Source of the DNA: JAGQOZ01 sp041399205
Lineage (GTDB): Bacteria; Planctomycetota; Planctomycetia; Pirellulales; Pirellulaceae
Assembly: GCA_041399205.1 (NCBI GenBank)
Contig: JAWKTK010000015.1
Span: forward strand, 163,861-227,860
Reading direction: 5' to 3'
DNA: 64,000 nt
The notes beneath the pieces were generated by a model, which had not been told where the DNA came from, did not search any database, and saw nothing but the letters and a program-made list of their open reading frames with translations. The translations under genes and the position numbers were made by a program. How positions within the stretch are numbered: position 1 is the stretch's first letter; each line of letters starts with the position of its first letter. This document shows positions 27,077-35,415 of the stretch, piece after piece.

Positions 27077-29347
27077 ATGGCAAACAAAGCTCAAAAACAA
27101 GCTCGAAAAGCTCGTCAGAAGCAGACCAAGCGGCGAACCGAACGTCAGCGAGCTCAGCGCCGCAGCGGTTCTCCGGCCCTGCGCCTGCGAGTTCGCCTAT
27201 CCAAAGAAAAACCGGAACGGTGGCGTGACGAACGCACGGAAGACGTGGCCCTGTTTGACGATCAGGCCTTGGCTCAGCTTTCGCCCGAATTAGCCGAACA
27301 GGCTTCGTTGGTTCGCACTGCCTTGTCATTGGTATGTCAGAGCCATGGCGCAGACGCCTTGGAGCCGCTAAGCGTGATTTCCAGACGCAGTCCCTACGCC
27401 GATTGGCGTCTGTTCCTGCGCGGCTTTGTGGATTGGTTAGACGGCAAGCAAGACGCTGCCGCCCAAGCTTGGAGTCGCTTGGACCCTGCCCGGCGTCCGC
27501 ATCGAATAGCCGCATCGTTGTTGTTGGCTCATCGTGATGACTTGGCCGTGCTGACGCCAGTGCAATATGCGGGTAGTTCCAACCACGAACAACCGAATTG
27601 GCCTCAGCAGATTGATGCGGAATTGATCCAAGGCGCCAATCTTGTACGACGCGTGCGCATCGACCGAGTGGCAATTCGCACCGCCAAGCAGATCTGTGAT
27701 ATTCCCATGGAATTGGAAGATGCCCAGGTGACTCCAACTCACATCCGTTGGTTAAAGGATTTTACCAACGAGTTTGGCGCGATCGAACCCGACTTGGTAC
27801 AGGCACTACACGAAGTCACTACTTCGCGAGCGTTCTGCGGACGTTACGTCGATATTTTCCAGCAATGCGTGAAGTCCTTCCGCGGCCCAATCTTTGACCC
27901 ACAAAACCTATACATACAAGCCGTCTTTTGCTACGAGTCAGAACAGCAAGAGACAGGAGACAAATGGATTGACAAGCTGATTGGCGAAGTCTTGCCCCAG
28001 CAGTCAGGACTATCGCCGCAAATACAGAAGGCACTCGGCAGCAGCATCTATGTAAGATTTGGGGAAGTGGACGCCGCGCCACATTCCGAATACGACATGA
28101 TCAATCTCATGTTCAATTTTAGAGGCCAGACCAACAAGAATCGCAACCTACAAAAGTACTTAGACAAGGCTGTCTCGCTGTACCCCAAGCACCGAGCGGC
28201 ATGGCGTCGCATGCTGGAACTTCTACAAGACGAATTAGACGACCCGCAATTGTTGAAGGCCGGACGAGACAAATTAGAAGCGAAGGCGGCCAAAGTACGC
28301 CAGCGTTGGGTAAAGGCCTTGCCAGACGACATTGAACCTCGTCTTGATCTGGTCGACTACCTGCTGGAACACGACCGCAGCGATGAAGCCAAAAAACACG
28401 TCGACTTTCTAGCCGGCAATCGTTACGACAATCCGTTGGTGGACTCCATCCAATGGCGTTGGAGTCTGCTGGAAGCCATGCGATTGACTTGCCGCAAGGC
28501 CTGGCTATCACAAGTACCGGCCCATCTAGACGAAGCAGAACGTCTGTGGCCCAAATGGCTTTCTGCGGAATGGCTGCCCTATTTGCAAGCCGCCTACGAA
28601 CTGCGGTGTGGCAACCCTCAGGCCCTGCAACAACTGTCTCCCCAGACAACAAGCTCGGTGCTGGACGCATGCATGAAGCTAGGTGCTGCACAAAAAATGC
28701 ACGTCCCTTCGGCCGAATTGAAACCGTTGCGACAAGCGGTAGACGGCGCGTTGAAAAACGTGAAATCCTGTTCACTGGATGACTTGCTGCGGTTGGCGTC
28801 GTTTTATTGGGATCTTCAACGAGTTCGGATGAAATATCCGGCGTATCGCCTACATGGCCCTAAATTCCTGAAACGCTTGCATTCGCAATTGAAAGACAAC
28901 CAATTTGTGCTGTTGGACCGCATCGACGAACCGTTGGTTCGTGGTGCATTACTGGCTCTGGCAGACGACAATTTCTTCAACGACCGATATCGACTCCAAT
29001 TGTTTGACTGCTTTAACTCGCCCGAGACTTGGCAACATCATGTCGTGGCCAGCGTGGCGGCCAAGGCGGCTATCCAGGTCTATATGAATTGGGGCCTGCC
29101 TAATCTTCGCGCCGTGATCACAACTCTGCGGCAAGCAGCTCTGTCGAGTGACGCCTTCTACCGGCATTTTTACAATTCGCTGGCAGACCAACTAGATGCC
29201 AGGCAGCCCGAACGTTCCACGCCCTATTCTTTTGGCGGAAACGAAGCATTGGACTTCTACGACGACGACGACGACGATGACGACGAGTTCGATTACGACT
29301 GCGATTGTGATGACTGCCGAGCGGCACGAGGAGAATTGGAATGGTAA
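27077..29347 (+). CDS. Large helical protein of Hsp70 operon, basic N-terminus and acidic Cys tail
   Basis: First gene of a five-gene operon. The 756-residue protein begins with a strongly basic segment (ANKAQKQARKARQKQTKRR), likely to bind nucleic acid or the ribosome. The body is alpha-helical with TPR/SEL-like pairs of helices (for example YLLEHDRSDEAKKHVDFLAG, YLQAAYELRCGNPQALQQL) suggesting a protein-binding solenoid. It ends in an acidic run of Asp residues followed by CDCDDC, a possible metal-binding knuckle. The ATG at 27077 is chosen because the upstream extension to 26990 reads as non-coding. Its last seven bases overlap the start of the J-like gene. No named family is recognised. 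It may be a client-recruiting or scaffold component for the Hsp70 encoded downstream; that is inference from gene order. Confidence 0.7.
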   Translation: MANKAQKQARKARQKQTKRRTERQRAQRRSGSPALRLRVRLSKEKPERWRDERTEDVALFDDQALAQLSPELAEQASLVRTALSLVCQSHGADALEPLSVISRRSPYADWRLFLRGFVDWLDGKQDAAAQAWSRLDPARRPHRIAASLLLAHRDDLAVLTPVQYAGSSNHEQPNWPQQIDAELIQGANLVRRVRIDRVAIRTAKQICDIPMELEDAQVTPTHIRWLKDFTNEFGAIEPDLVQALHEVTTSRAFCGRYVDIFQQCVKSFRGPIFDPQNLYIQAVFCYESEQQETGDKWIDKLIGEVLPQQSGLSPQIQKALGSSIYVRFGEVDAAPHSEYDMINLMFNFRGQTNKNRNLQKYLDKAVSLYPKHRAAWRRMLELLQDELDDPQLLKAGRDKLEAKAAKVRQRWVKALPDDIEPRLDLVDYLLEHDRSDEAKKHVDFLAGNRYDNPLVDSIQWRWSLLEAMRLTCRKAWLSQVPAHLDEAERLWPKWLSAEWLPYLQAAYELRCGNPQALQQLSPQTTSSVLDACMKLGAAQKMHVPSAELKPLRQAVDGALKNVKSCSLDDLLRLASFYWDLQRVRMKYPAYRLHGPKFLKRLHSQLKDNQFVLLDRIDEPLVRGALLALADDNFFNDRYRLQLFDCFNSPETWQHHVVASVAAKAAIQVYMNWGLPNLRAVITTLRQAALSSDAFYRHFYNSLADQLDARQPERSTPYSFGGNEALDFYDDDDDDDDEFDYDCDCDDCRAARGELEW

Positions 29348-29757
29348 ACAGCGTGGCCATTCGACTGCAAAGTCGAAATCCGTTTGACGTATTAGGACTC
29401 AGCGCCGACGCGGACGAAAAAGCAATTCGTGAACGTTATCTGCAGCTGGTAAAAAAATATCCGCCCGAACGTGATCCTGATGCATTCCAAAAAATTCAAA
29501 ACGCCTTTGAGCTTGTCAAAGATCCTCTGGCATTGGCCGATTACTGGCTGGACTTGCCGAGCCCCGACAGTATACCTCAGTGGAGCGACGTCATTGCCGA
29601 ACAGGCGTCGCAACCGCCCGACATGTCAGTTGAGTTTGTGTTGAGCTTGGGCAATCGGAAACGGACCGATGCCACTGAGCACCATGTTCGGCTGGACGCG
29701 GCTCACGCGCCGGCGGCACCTCACTTGGCGGATTCCGAGGATGCTGCGGATGAATAA
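29341..29757 (+). CDS. J-domain-like protein lacking HPD
   Basis: A 138-residue protein with a J-like domain at residues about 10-65: NPFDVLGLSADADEKAIRER, then YLQLVKKYPPERDPDAFQKI and NAFELVKDP. In DnaJ the loop between helices II and III carries His-Pro-Asp, which triggers Hsp70 ATPase; here the aligned residues read Tyr-Pro-Pro (or Pro-Pro-Glu), so stimulation may be altered or absent. The remaining 70 residues have no zinc centre or substrate-binding domain of DnaJ. It overlaps the preceding gene by seven bases and the following GrpE-like gene by eight, so the three are translationally coupled. It is likely the co-chaperone, or a J-like adaptor, for the Hsp70 two genes downstream. Confidence 0.8.
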   Translation: MVNSVAIRLQSRNPFDVLGLSADADEKAIRERYLQLVKKYPPERDPDAFQKIQNAFELVKDPLALADYWLDLPSPDSIPQWSDVIAEQASQPPDMSVEFVLSLGNRKRTDATEHHVRLDAAHAPAAPHLADSEDAADE

Positions 29758-30499
29758 TTGGGACGACCAAATGGAACGTCAGTCCGTGGATGCGCCCGCC
29801 GAAGCCACTTGTGACTCGGCGACCAGTGCTGATGCCGAACCGCAATTCGGTCTTGTGGATGTGGTGGATGCCTTCACCGCTTTGCGCCACGAATATCGCA
29901 GCCAAATCAAAGAAGGCCGCCAATTGGCCGAACAGTTGGCAAGTTCGACCGAACAAATTCGGCACCTGGAGCAACAGTTATTGCAACAGCTACAGCGTCT
30001 GCCGGCGCTAGATGCCGGTGGTGAACAAGCCGACGACCGATCGTATAAGACGCTGGTCGAATTTGACATCCAGCTTACTCGCGCCGTCCACACCGTTACC
30101 GCTCGGGACGAAGTGCAGCAAGCGGCACAAACGCAGCAGCACGCAAAGTTATCCAACGCGGTTAACAAGCTCTCTCCGCTGGCTCGTTGGTTCGCCAAGC
30201 CGTTGGTAGCGACCGTGCAGGAATGGATTGACAATGCTCCGCCGACTGACGCCAGCGTGGCAGAAGGACTAGCGATCCTGCTAAGCAAACTCCGGGAATC
30301 CTTGAAGGAACATGACATTCAGCGGATCGACACATGCGGGCAACCGTTTGATGGAACGATCATGGAATCCATTGGAACGATGTCCGCGCCGCAAGTTCCT
30401 GCCGGGCACGTCGCGGAACAACTCTCGCCGGCCTATCGCCGTCGTCAACGCATTTTGAAATTCGCGCAAGTGAGAATTGCCCAGGACCAACCGGCGTAA
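29750..30499 (+). CDS. GrpE-like nucleotide exchange factor
   Basis: About 249 residues. The N-terminal half is a long helix or coiled coil (LRHEYRSQIKEGRQLAEQLA, HLEQQLLQQLQRL) like the GrpE dimer stalk, but longer than usual and with a central helical insert of about 90 residues. The C-terminal part contains the GrpE beta-domain signature: IQRIDTCGQPFDGTIMESIG, followed by PAGHVAEQL and a closing RRRQRILKFAQVRI, which in GrpE opens the Hsp70 nucleotide pocket. The start is taken as ATG 29750, which overlaps the J-like stop; ATG 29771 is the alternative. It is divergent from the canonical grpE and is probably dedicated to the Hsp70 that follows after 45 bases. Confidence 0.8.
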   Translation: MNNWDDQMERQSVDAPAEATCDSATSADAEPQFGLVDVVDAFTALRHEYRSQIKEGRQLAEQLASSTEQIRHLEQQLLQQLQRLPALDAGGEQADDRSYKTLVEFDIQLTRAVHTVTARDEVQQAAQTQQHAKLSNAVNKLSPLARWFAKPLVATVQEWIDNAPPTDASVAEGLAILLSKLRESLKEHDIQRIDTCGQPFDGTIMESIGTMSAPQVPAGHVAEQLSPAYRRRQRILKFAQVRIAQDQPA

Positions 30500-30544
30500 A
30501 CTCCTTCGCCATCAAACAAAGTCAAAATTTGAAGGGAACACGCA

Positions 30545-32344
30545 ATGAACAAGTCTTCGTCAGCCGTTGTGGGAATTGATTTAGGGACCACCAACAGCGC
30601 CGTAGCTGTCGTGATTGACGGACAAGTGAAGATCCTTGCGTCTGAACATGGACAGACGCTACCGTCCGTGGTTGGCCTGACGCAGGACGAAACATTGATC
30701 ACCGGCACCGTTGCCAAAAATCAACTGGCAGCGTTTCCGGATCGAACGGTGGCCTCCATCAAACGCAAAATGGGCTCCGACACCACGGTCAAGCTGGGCG
30801 AACAAGAGTTTACGCCGCCCGAAATCAGCGCCATGATCTTGCGACGCTTACGCACCATTGCCAGCGAAGCCTTAGGGCAAGATGTGCAACGAGCGGTCAT
30901 TACGGTACCGGCCTATTTCAACGAAACGCAGCGACAAGCCACGCGCGAAGCGGGCGAATTGGCCGGTTTGAAAGTGGAACGCATCATCAACGAACCGACC
31001 GCCGCGACACTGGTTTATCACCCTGAATCTTTGCAACGTCAGCACATTGCCGTTTACGATTTTGGCGGTGGAACCTTTGACGTCTCGATCGTCCGCTTGG
31101 AGGCAGGCGTCACGGAAGTCTTATCCAGTCAAGGTGACACAGCGTTGGGTGGTGATGATTTGGACCACGCACTGTTTCAACACGTGGCAGAACGCTTGCG
31201 AAAGGAACACGATGTGGATGTGAACCAAAACGTCCAAGCCAAATATCGTCTGTTGCAAGCCTGCGAACAAGCCAAGATTCGTTTGTCGGAATCGGAATCC
31301 GCAACCATTGCCGAAGAATTTCTAATGGAAAAGGATGGTCAGCCGCTGAACCTAAACATTTCGATTGACCGCCAGACGCTGGACGATCTAATCGAGCCGT
31401 TTATCGAACGGACCATCGATTGTGTCAGCCGCGCTTTGCGTGAATGTTCGATGACCATTCAGCAGATTGACGATTTGGTGTTGGTGGGCGGTTCGACACG
31501 CATCCCGCTGGTTGCCGATCGCCTTCGCCAGCAATTTCAGCGCGAACCGAGTCGAGCGGTTGATCCCGACTTGGCGGTGGCATTAGGGGCCGCCGTGCAA
31601 GGTGCCATGATCCAAGGTGAAAACGTTGGCCCGGTACTGATTGATGTCGTCACGCACACGCTGGGCGTGGAAGCGTGTGTGGGCATGTCACTGTCCGGCC
31701 CTGAATTGAAATTTGTTCCTATCATTCGCCGTAATCGACCATTGCCGGCTCGGTTTGAAGAAGCGTTTTCCACCATGTTCGACGAACAAGAAGCGGTGGA
31801 AGTACGAGTCTTCCAGGGCGAACACGAAGAACTAGAGCGGAATGCGTTACTGGGGACGTTTGACCTAGACCTGGAAGCTGCCGGTGGTGACTTTCGCAAA
31901 GTGGTTGTCGAATTCACGCTGACGTTGGACGGGACGCTGCGAGTTCAAGCAAAGCAGCCGGCTTCGGGGCACTGCCAAGAATTGGTAATCAATAACGCAC
32001 TCACGCGACGTTCTGCATCCGACCGACAGGAAATCGCCGATCGGCTCAACCAGTTGTTCGATCAATCAGATGACATCACCGTCGAATCGCAATTCGTCCG
32101 CATGGATTCGGCACATTCCAATAGCGAACTAATCCAGCCCACCGCAGCCAATTTGGCCAAGTATCCCAAGGTAGCTTCGCTGTTGGAAAAGGCCGAACAA
32201 ATGTCCGAGTCGTTTGCGGACGAAGACGCCGAGGAGTTTGTTTCGCTCCGAGAAGAATTGCTCAGCGCCATGGAATCAGACGATGCCGAGGCCGTACAAG
32301 AACTGACCGCCGATTTGGAAGATTTGTTGTTCTATGTCCAATAG
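30545..32344 (+). CDS. Hsp70-family chaperone, DnaK paralogue
   Basis: A 599-residue Hsp70. The ATPase domain shows GIDLGTTNSAVAV (phosphate 1, residue about 10), the linker helix region, DFGGGTFDVSIV (phosphate 2, about 172) and LVGGSTRIPLV (adenosine motif, about 314). The beta-sandwich substrate domain starts after VLIDVVTHTLGVE (about 365) and continues through NRPLPARFEEAFSTM. It is shorter than DnaK (about 638) with a reduced, acidic lid and no conserved C-terminal tail. Its ribosome site GAAGGGA stands just before ATG 30545. Because it sits with its own J-like and GrpE-like genes, it is more likely a specialised second Hsp70 than the housekeeping one. Substrates are unknown; the 5' scaffold-like protein may choose them. 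Confidence 0.9.
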   Translation: MNKSSSAVVGIDLGTTNSAVAVVIDGQVKILASEHGQTLPSVVGLTQDETLITGTVAKNQLAAFPDRTVASIKRKMGSDTTVKLGEQEFTPPEISAMILRRLRTIASEALGQDVQRAVITVPAYFNETQRQATREAGELAGLKVERIINEPTAATLVYHPESLQRQHIAVYDFGGGTFDVSIVRLEAGVTEVLSSQGDTALGGDDLDHALFQHVAERLRKEHDVDVNQNVQAKYRLLQACEQAKIRLSESESATIAEEFLMEKDGQPLNLNISIDRQTLDDLIEPFIERTIDCVSRALRECSMTIQQIDDLVLVGGSTRIPLVADRLRQQFQREPSRAVDPDLAVALGAAVQGAMIQGENVGPVLIDVVTHTLGVEACVGMSLSGPELKFVPIIRRNRPLPARFEEAFSTMFDEQEAVEVRVFQGEHEELERNALLGTFDLDLEAAGGDFRKVVVEFTLTLDGTLRVQAKQPASGHCQELVINNALTRRSASDRQEIADRLNQLFDQSDDITVESQFVRMDSAHSNSELIQPTAANLAKYPKVASLLEKAEQMSESFADEDAEEFVSLREELLSAMESDDAEAVQELTADLEDLLFYVQ

Positions 32345-32549
32345 CCGTGATTCCGCAACACCGTTTCGATGTCCGGTTTGCCGAGCTCGACAGGAACTGA
32401 CTCGTCAATGCCGACGCTGCAAAGCCGACTTAGAATTGGTGTATCGAATCCGCAAACGCCTGGAATTTATCCAGTCGCTGCCCGCGACTGCCGATCGCAC
32501 CGCCGAACTGCATTTGCTGGATCCGTCCAGCCAAACTGCGGCACGGTAG
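32334..32549 (+). CDS. Small zinc-ribbon protein, last gene of Hsp70 operon
   Basis: 71 residues with CPVCRA and, 12 residues later, CRRCKADLEL, a four-Cys zinc-ribbon/knuckle of the rubredoxin or DnaJ-like kind. After it comes a helix (VYRIRKRLEFIQSL). The ATG at 32334 lies inside the end of the Hsp70 gene (11-base overlap), so it is translationally coupled and hence part of the operon. No named family is recognised. It may be an adaptor or metal-sensing accessory factor for the chaperone; inference only. Confidence 0.65.
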   Translation: MSNSRDSATPFRCPVCRARQELTRQCRRCKADLELVYRIRKRLEFIQSLPATADRTAELHLLDPSSQTAAR

Positions 32550-32576
32550 CTTACCGCATTCGCGTTAATTGTCTCG

Positions 32577-34034
32577 CTACGTTGCATGACGAGCGATCAG
32601 TTCGGTCAAGGTTCGAACCATCACGCCACTGCCGCCTGCGTCCAGCATGGCATTGGGTCGATCCAGATATGCCGGGCCGGCAATGTCGATATGCACCCAC
32701 GGTACGTTGCCCACAAACTCTTCCAAAAACTTGGCCGCCGTGATCGCTCCGCCCCAGCGACCATTGCCCACGTTCTTGATGTCGGCAATGTCCGAACGAA
32801 TCTGTTCTCGGTATTCGGCGAACATCGGCAGCTGCCAAGCGAATTCGCCACATTCCTGCGAGCATTCCAACACACTATCGCACCAATCTTGATCATTTGT
32901 CATCACGCCGGCGACGTCTTGTCCCAACGCCACCACACACGCGCCAGTCAGAGTTGCCAGATCAATGATACGGTCCGCGCCATACTCCACCGCTACGTCC
33001 AACACGTCTGCCAAGACCATGCGGCCTTCGGCGTCGGTGTTCAGAACTTCAATGGTCTTGCCGTTACGAGCGGTCACGACGTCTCCCAATTTGTAGGCGT
33101 TGGCGCTGGGCATGTTTTCCACCAAACCGACCAAGCCCATGACGTTCACGGGAAGTTTCAAGCGACTGGCGGCGTGCAACGCGCCCACCACCGCCGCAGC
33201 CCCGCCCATATCACACTTCATGGTCTTCATGCTTTCCGATGGCTTGAGCGACAGGCCGCCAGAATCAAACGTCACACCCTTTCCCACCAGTGTCAGCCAA
33301 TGCCCATCTGGTTGCGTGCCTTGGTAGCGAAGGATTCCCAGTCGCGGCGGCCGAGCGGAACCTTGCGCGACGGCCAGCAGCGAACGACAATTTTCCGCGT
33401 GAAGTTTGTGTTCGTCCCAAATCTCCAGCGACATCGCTCCGTCAGCTGCAAGTGCCTGCATTCGTTCAATGAAGGTTTCGGGATACAGATGGCTGGGCGG
33501 TTCGTTGACCAGGGTTCGAGCCAGATTGACGCTTTCACCCAACACTTGACCTCGTTCACAGATGTCGTCCGCAAAGCCAGCGCACCAGATTTGATCAAAG
33601 GGATAGCGATTGGGCTCCTGGCGATATCCGTTATTGCCTTGGCTGCCAACGCACAGTCCGGCGATCGCATGCGTCTTCTGTTTTGGGGACCATTGGGCGT
33701 CGGCAAATAAAGCAACGGTGGATCGGAGTTTGTTCGAAATCGCTCGCGCCGCCGTGGCGCAAAGCCGAAACGCGTGACCACTGGTGTGCGAATCGACATT
33801 CCCCAAGCCCACCAAAACCAACAGCGGCGCAGCGAAACCGGCTGGCCGAGGAACGACAAGCGTTTCACAGAGCTTGCCTTCAAATTCACGATTGGACATC
33901 AGCGCGACGACCAATTCAGTTAACTTGGGGTCCGCATAAACCGGCGATGTTGGTGCTCCGTCTTGCGGCAGCGTGACAATCACGGCGTCAGCTTCTGTGT
34001 TGCTGGGCGAGGTAGAGATCGGAGAAATCTTCAT
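32577..34034 (-). CDS. pepA: Leucyl aminopeptidase (M17 family)
   Basis: PepA removes N-terminal residues from peptides using two metal ions, in a hexamer in the cytosol. The 485-residue protein has the M17 catalytic C-terminal domain: VGKGVTFDSGGLSLKPSESM (metal Asp and catalytic Lys, near residue 260), MKCDMGGAAAV, and the signature NTDAEGRMVLADVL (about 340-353) with metal-binding Asp and Glu and the catalytic Arg. The N-terminal domain (residues about 1-170) is less conserved, as usual. It converges with the Hsp70 operon, whose last stop is 28 bases away. Some PepA proteins also bind DNA as regulators; nothing here indicates that. Confidence 0.95.
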   Translation of the reverse strand: MKISPISTSPSNTEADAVIVTLPQDGAPTSPVYADPKLTELVVALMSNREFEGKLCETLVVPRPAGFAAPLLVLVGLGNVDSHTSGHAFRLCATAARAISNKLRSTVALFADAQWSPKQKTHAIAGLCVGSQGNNGYRQEPNRYPFDQIWCAGFADDICERGQVLGESVNLARTLVNEPPSHLYPETFIERMQALAADGAMSLEIWDEHKLHAENCRSLLAVAQGSARPPRLGILRYQGTQPDGHWLTLVGKGVTFDSGGLSLKPSESMKTMKCDMGGAAAVVGALHAASRLKLPVNVMGLVGLVENMPSANAYKLGDVVTARNGKTIEVLNTDAEGRMVLADVLDVAVEYGADRIIDLATLTGACVVALGQDVAGVMTNDQDWCDSVLECSQECGEFAWQLPMFAEYREQIRSDIADIKNVGNGRWGGAITAAKFLEEFVGNVPWVHIDIAGPAYLDRPNAMLDAGGSGVMVRTLTELIARHAT

Positions 34035-34107
34035 CTTATTTGAATGGCCATTCCTGAGCAGGACACGAAATATATCTAATCGGGGATCGCCCTATTTTGG
34101 CATCTTG

Positions 34108-34195
34108 TTCGCTCGAAGTGTAAGTTTGAAAGGTGCGCAGTCGAATTTTTTTTGGAAATCGACAAGCCCGAAGTGCCAGCCGAGCGGACCACGGA
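34108..34195. repeat. Degenerate copies of palindrome family A
   Basis: In the 225-base gap upstream of pepA two stretches resemble the family-A repeat: GCTCGAAGTGTAAGTTTGAA at 34111-34130 and AAGCCCGAAGTGCCAGCCGAG at about 34164-34184 (key part AAGCCCGAAGTG). They are diverged from the consensus AGCCCGAAGCGTGAG and lack clear paired arms, so they look like decayed copies. Confidence 0.4.
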
Positions 34196-34259
34196 AATGC
34201 AAGACGTAAGCATTCGATCTAGATACGAAAGTCGGTGCGAACGGCTGAATCTTCGTTTA

Positions 34260-34886
34260 CTACCGTTCGGAAACTTCGTTCCGGGTTGATCCGACGCGAA
34301 TTCGAGACGATCCCGACGAAATTCGTTTTCGCTGCGCTAAATGCAACCGCAGTTTGGCTTCCATGGCTTCTCGCTGGCCACCCCAGCTGAGAAACATTCC
34401 GTTCATGTATTCAATCGGCAGACGTTGGTTGGTCGGCAACAACATCACGCCTCGCTCTGTGGACTCCCAGCGTTTGATCAAATGCCAGGGAATGCGCAAG
34501 AAAGTGCGAGTGGCACTGGGCCGTTTCCACCACGCAAAGCGGTGCACGTCAATTCCCGATTGGTGCAATCGAACGACAACCGGAATCCAAAACCATGTGG
34601 TGACGGCCAAAAACGCGACAATCACCAAGGCGCCCATTGCTGGTTGCTGTGTTTTCAGTAAAGCGCTGGCGGCCATTCCGGTGACCAGCGTCATGAAAAT
34701 CACACCTTTCACTGGTTCCTGCACCATGGGCCAATGCCGCACCCATAAGTCTTCGCCGGGTACAACAAGTGAAGCATCTGACACTTCCCCAGGCAAGTCG
34801 CTCGACGTCAACTCAACTCGCGCACGAACTTCGGTCGCGTCCTGCGAACCAGCGGAATTCGAAGAAGATGGAGAAACGGAACTCAT
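34260..34886 (-). CDS. Hypothetical membrane protein
   Basis: A 208-residue protein with a Ser-rich, acidic N-terminal stretch, two neighbouring hydrophobic helices (VKGVIFMTLVTGMAASALL, about residue 65-85; MGALVIVAFLAVTTWFWIPV, about 92-112) and a cytosolic C-terminal domain with a PH-like strand pattern (GIDVHRFAWWKRPSATRTF, then RERGVMLLPTNQRLPIEYM-like text). The arrangement resembles small bacterial PH-domain (bPH) membrane proteins, but the resemblance is only in layout. The ATG at 34886 is preferred to a TTG at 34934. It is followed upstream on the same strand by another small membrane protein, and the two may form an operon with the M20 gene. Confidence 0.55.
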   Translation of the reverse strand: MSSVSPSSSNSAGSQDATEVRARVELTSSDLPGEVSDASLVVPGEDLWVRHWPMVQEPVKGVIFMTLVTGMAASALLKTQQPAMGALVIVAFLAVTTWFWIPVVVRLHQSGIDVHRFAWWKRPSATRTFLRIPWHLIKRWESTERGVMLLPTNQRLPIEYMNGMFLSWGGQREAMEAKLRLHLAQRKRISSGSSRIRVGSTRNEVSER

Positions 34887-34949
34887 ACGTCCATCATAGT
34901 CGGCATTCGCTGGTTCGATCCACCGAATGTGCAAAATTTGACCGTCCGC

Positions 34950-35333
34950 TCAAGTGTTCGAGCCAGGGTTGGCAATCACGCCGTACAGGAAATAGGCCAG
35001 CGACGCGTAAAGTACCGTTGTGAGCACAAGGGAAATACCCAGGCACTGCGCAAAAAAATCGTTCAACAAAACCAGCGCCGGCGGAACGGGGCTTTTAGGA
35101 GGCCGACGTCGTACTGAACTGTCACTTGTCTCCTGGGCTTCCACCGCTTCCACCCACGTCTCCCATTCTTGTTGCGCCGCTTGGTTGCCGAATGTTTGTC
35201 GGCTCCAGCTTCGCGTCAAAAACAACCCACCAATGACGGCCGCCAACAATAAAATGTAGATCGCCACTAACACCAACTTCAGTTTCAAGTGTGCTGGCGA
35301 CTTAGGTTCATAGTTTACTAACGAATCAGGCAT
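34950..35333 (-). CDS. Small hypothetical membrane protein
   Basis: 127 residues with two hydrophobic segments: KLVLVAIYILLLAAVIGGLF (about residue 18-37) and ISLVLTTVLYASLAYFLYGV (about 100-120), separated by a charged loop. The ATG at 35333 is preceded by GAGAGA; a longer frame to 35441 would overlap the M20 gene end. The family is not recognised. It lies between the M20 hydrolase and another membrane protein on the same strand with short gaps (63 and 82 bases). Confidence 0.55.
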   Translation of the reverse strand: MPDSLVNYEPKSPAHLKLKLVLVAIYILLLAAVIGGLFLTRSWSRQTFGNQAAQQEWETWVEAVEAQETSDSSVRRRPPKSPVPPALVLLNDFFAQCLGISLVLTTVLYASLAYFLYGVIANPGSNT

Positions 35334-35415
35334 GGCTCTCTCTGAGTTGTAATGCAGGGCGCGGGAGCTATTTGCTGGCAAGGCACAAATATGATGCCAC
35401 TCCCCAATCTGTCTT

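Noticed and set aside
26838..27737. Open frame of 299 codons on the minus strand
   Set aside because: It is antisense to the first gene of the Hsp70 operon and to intergenic DNA, is rich in Arg, Pro and Trp, and has no family features.
32586..33710. Open frame of 374 codons on the plus strand
   Set aside because: Antisense to pepA, whose catalytic motifs are intact.
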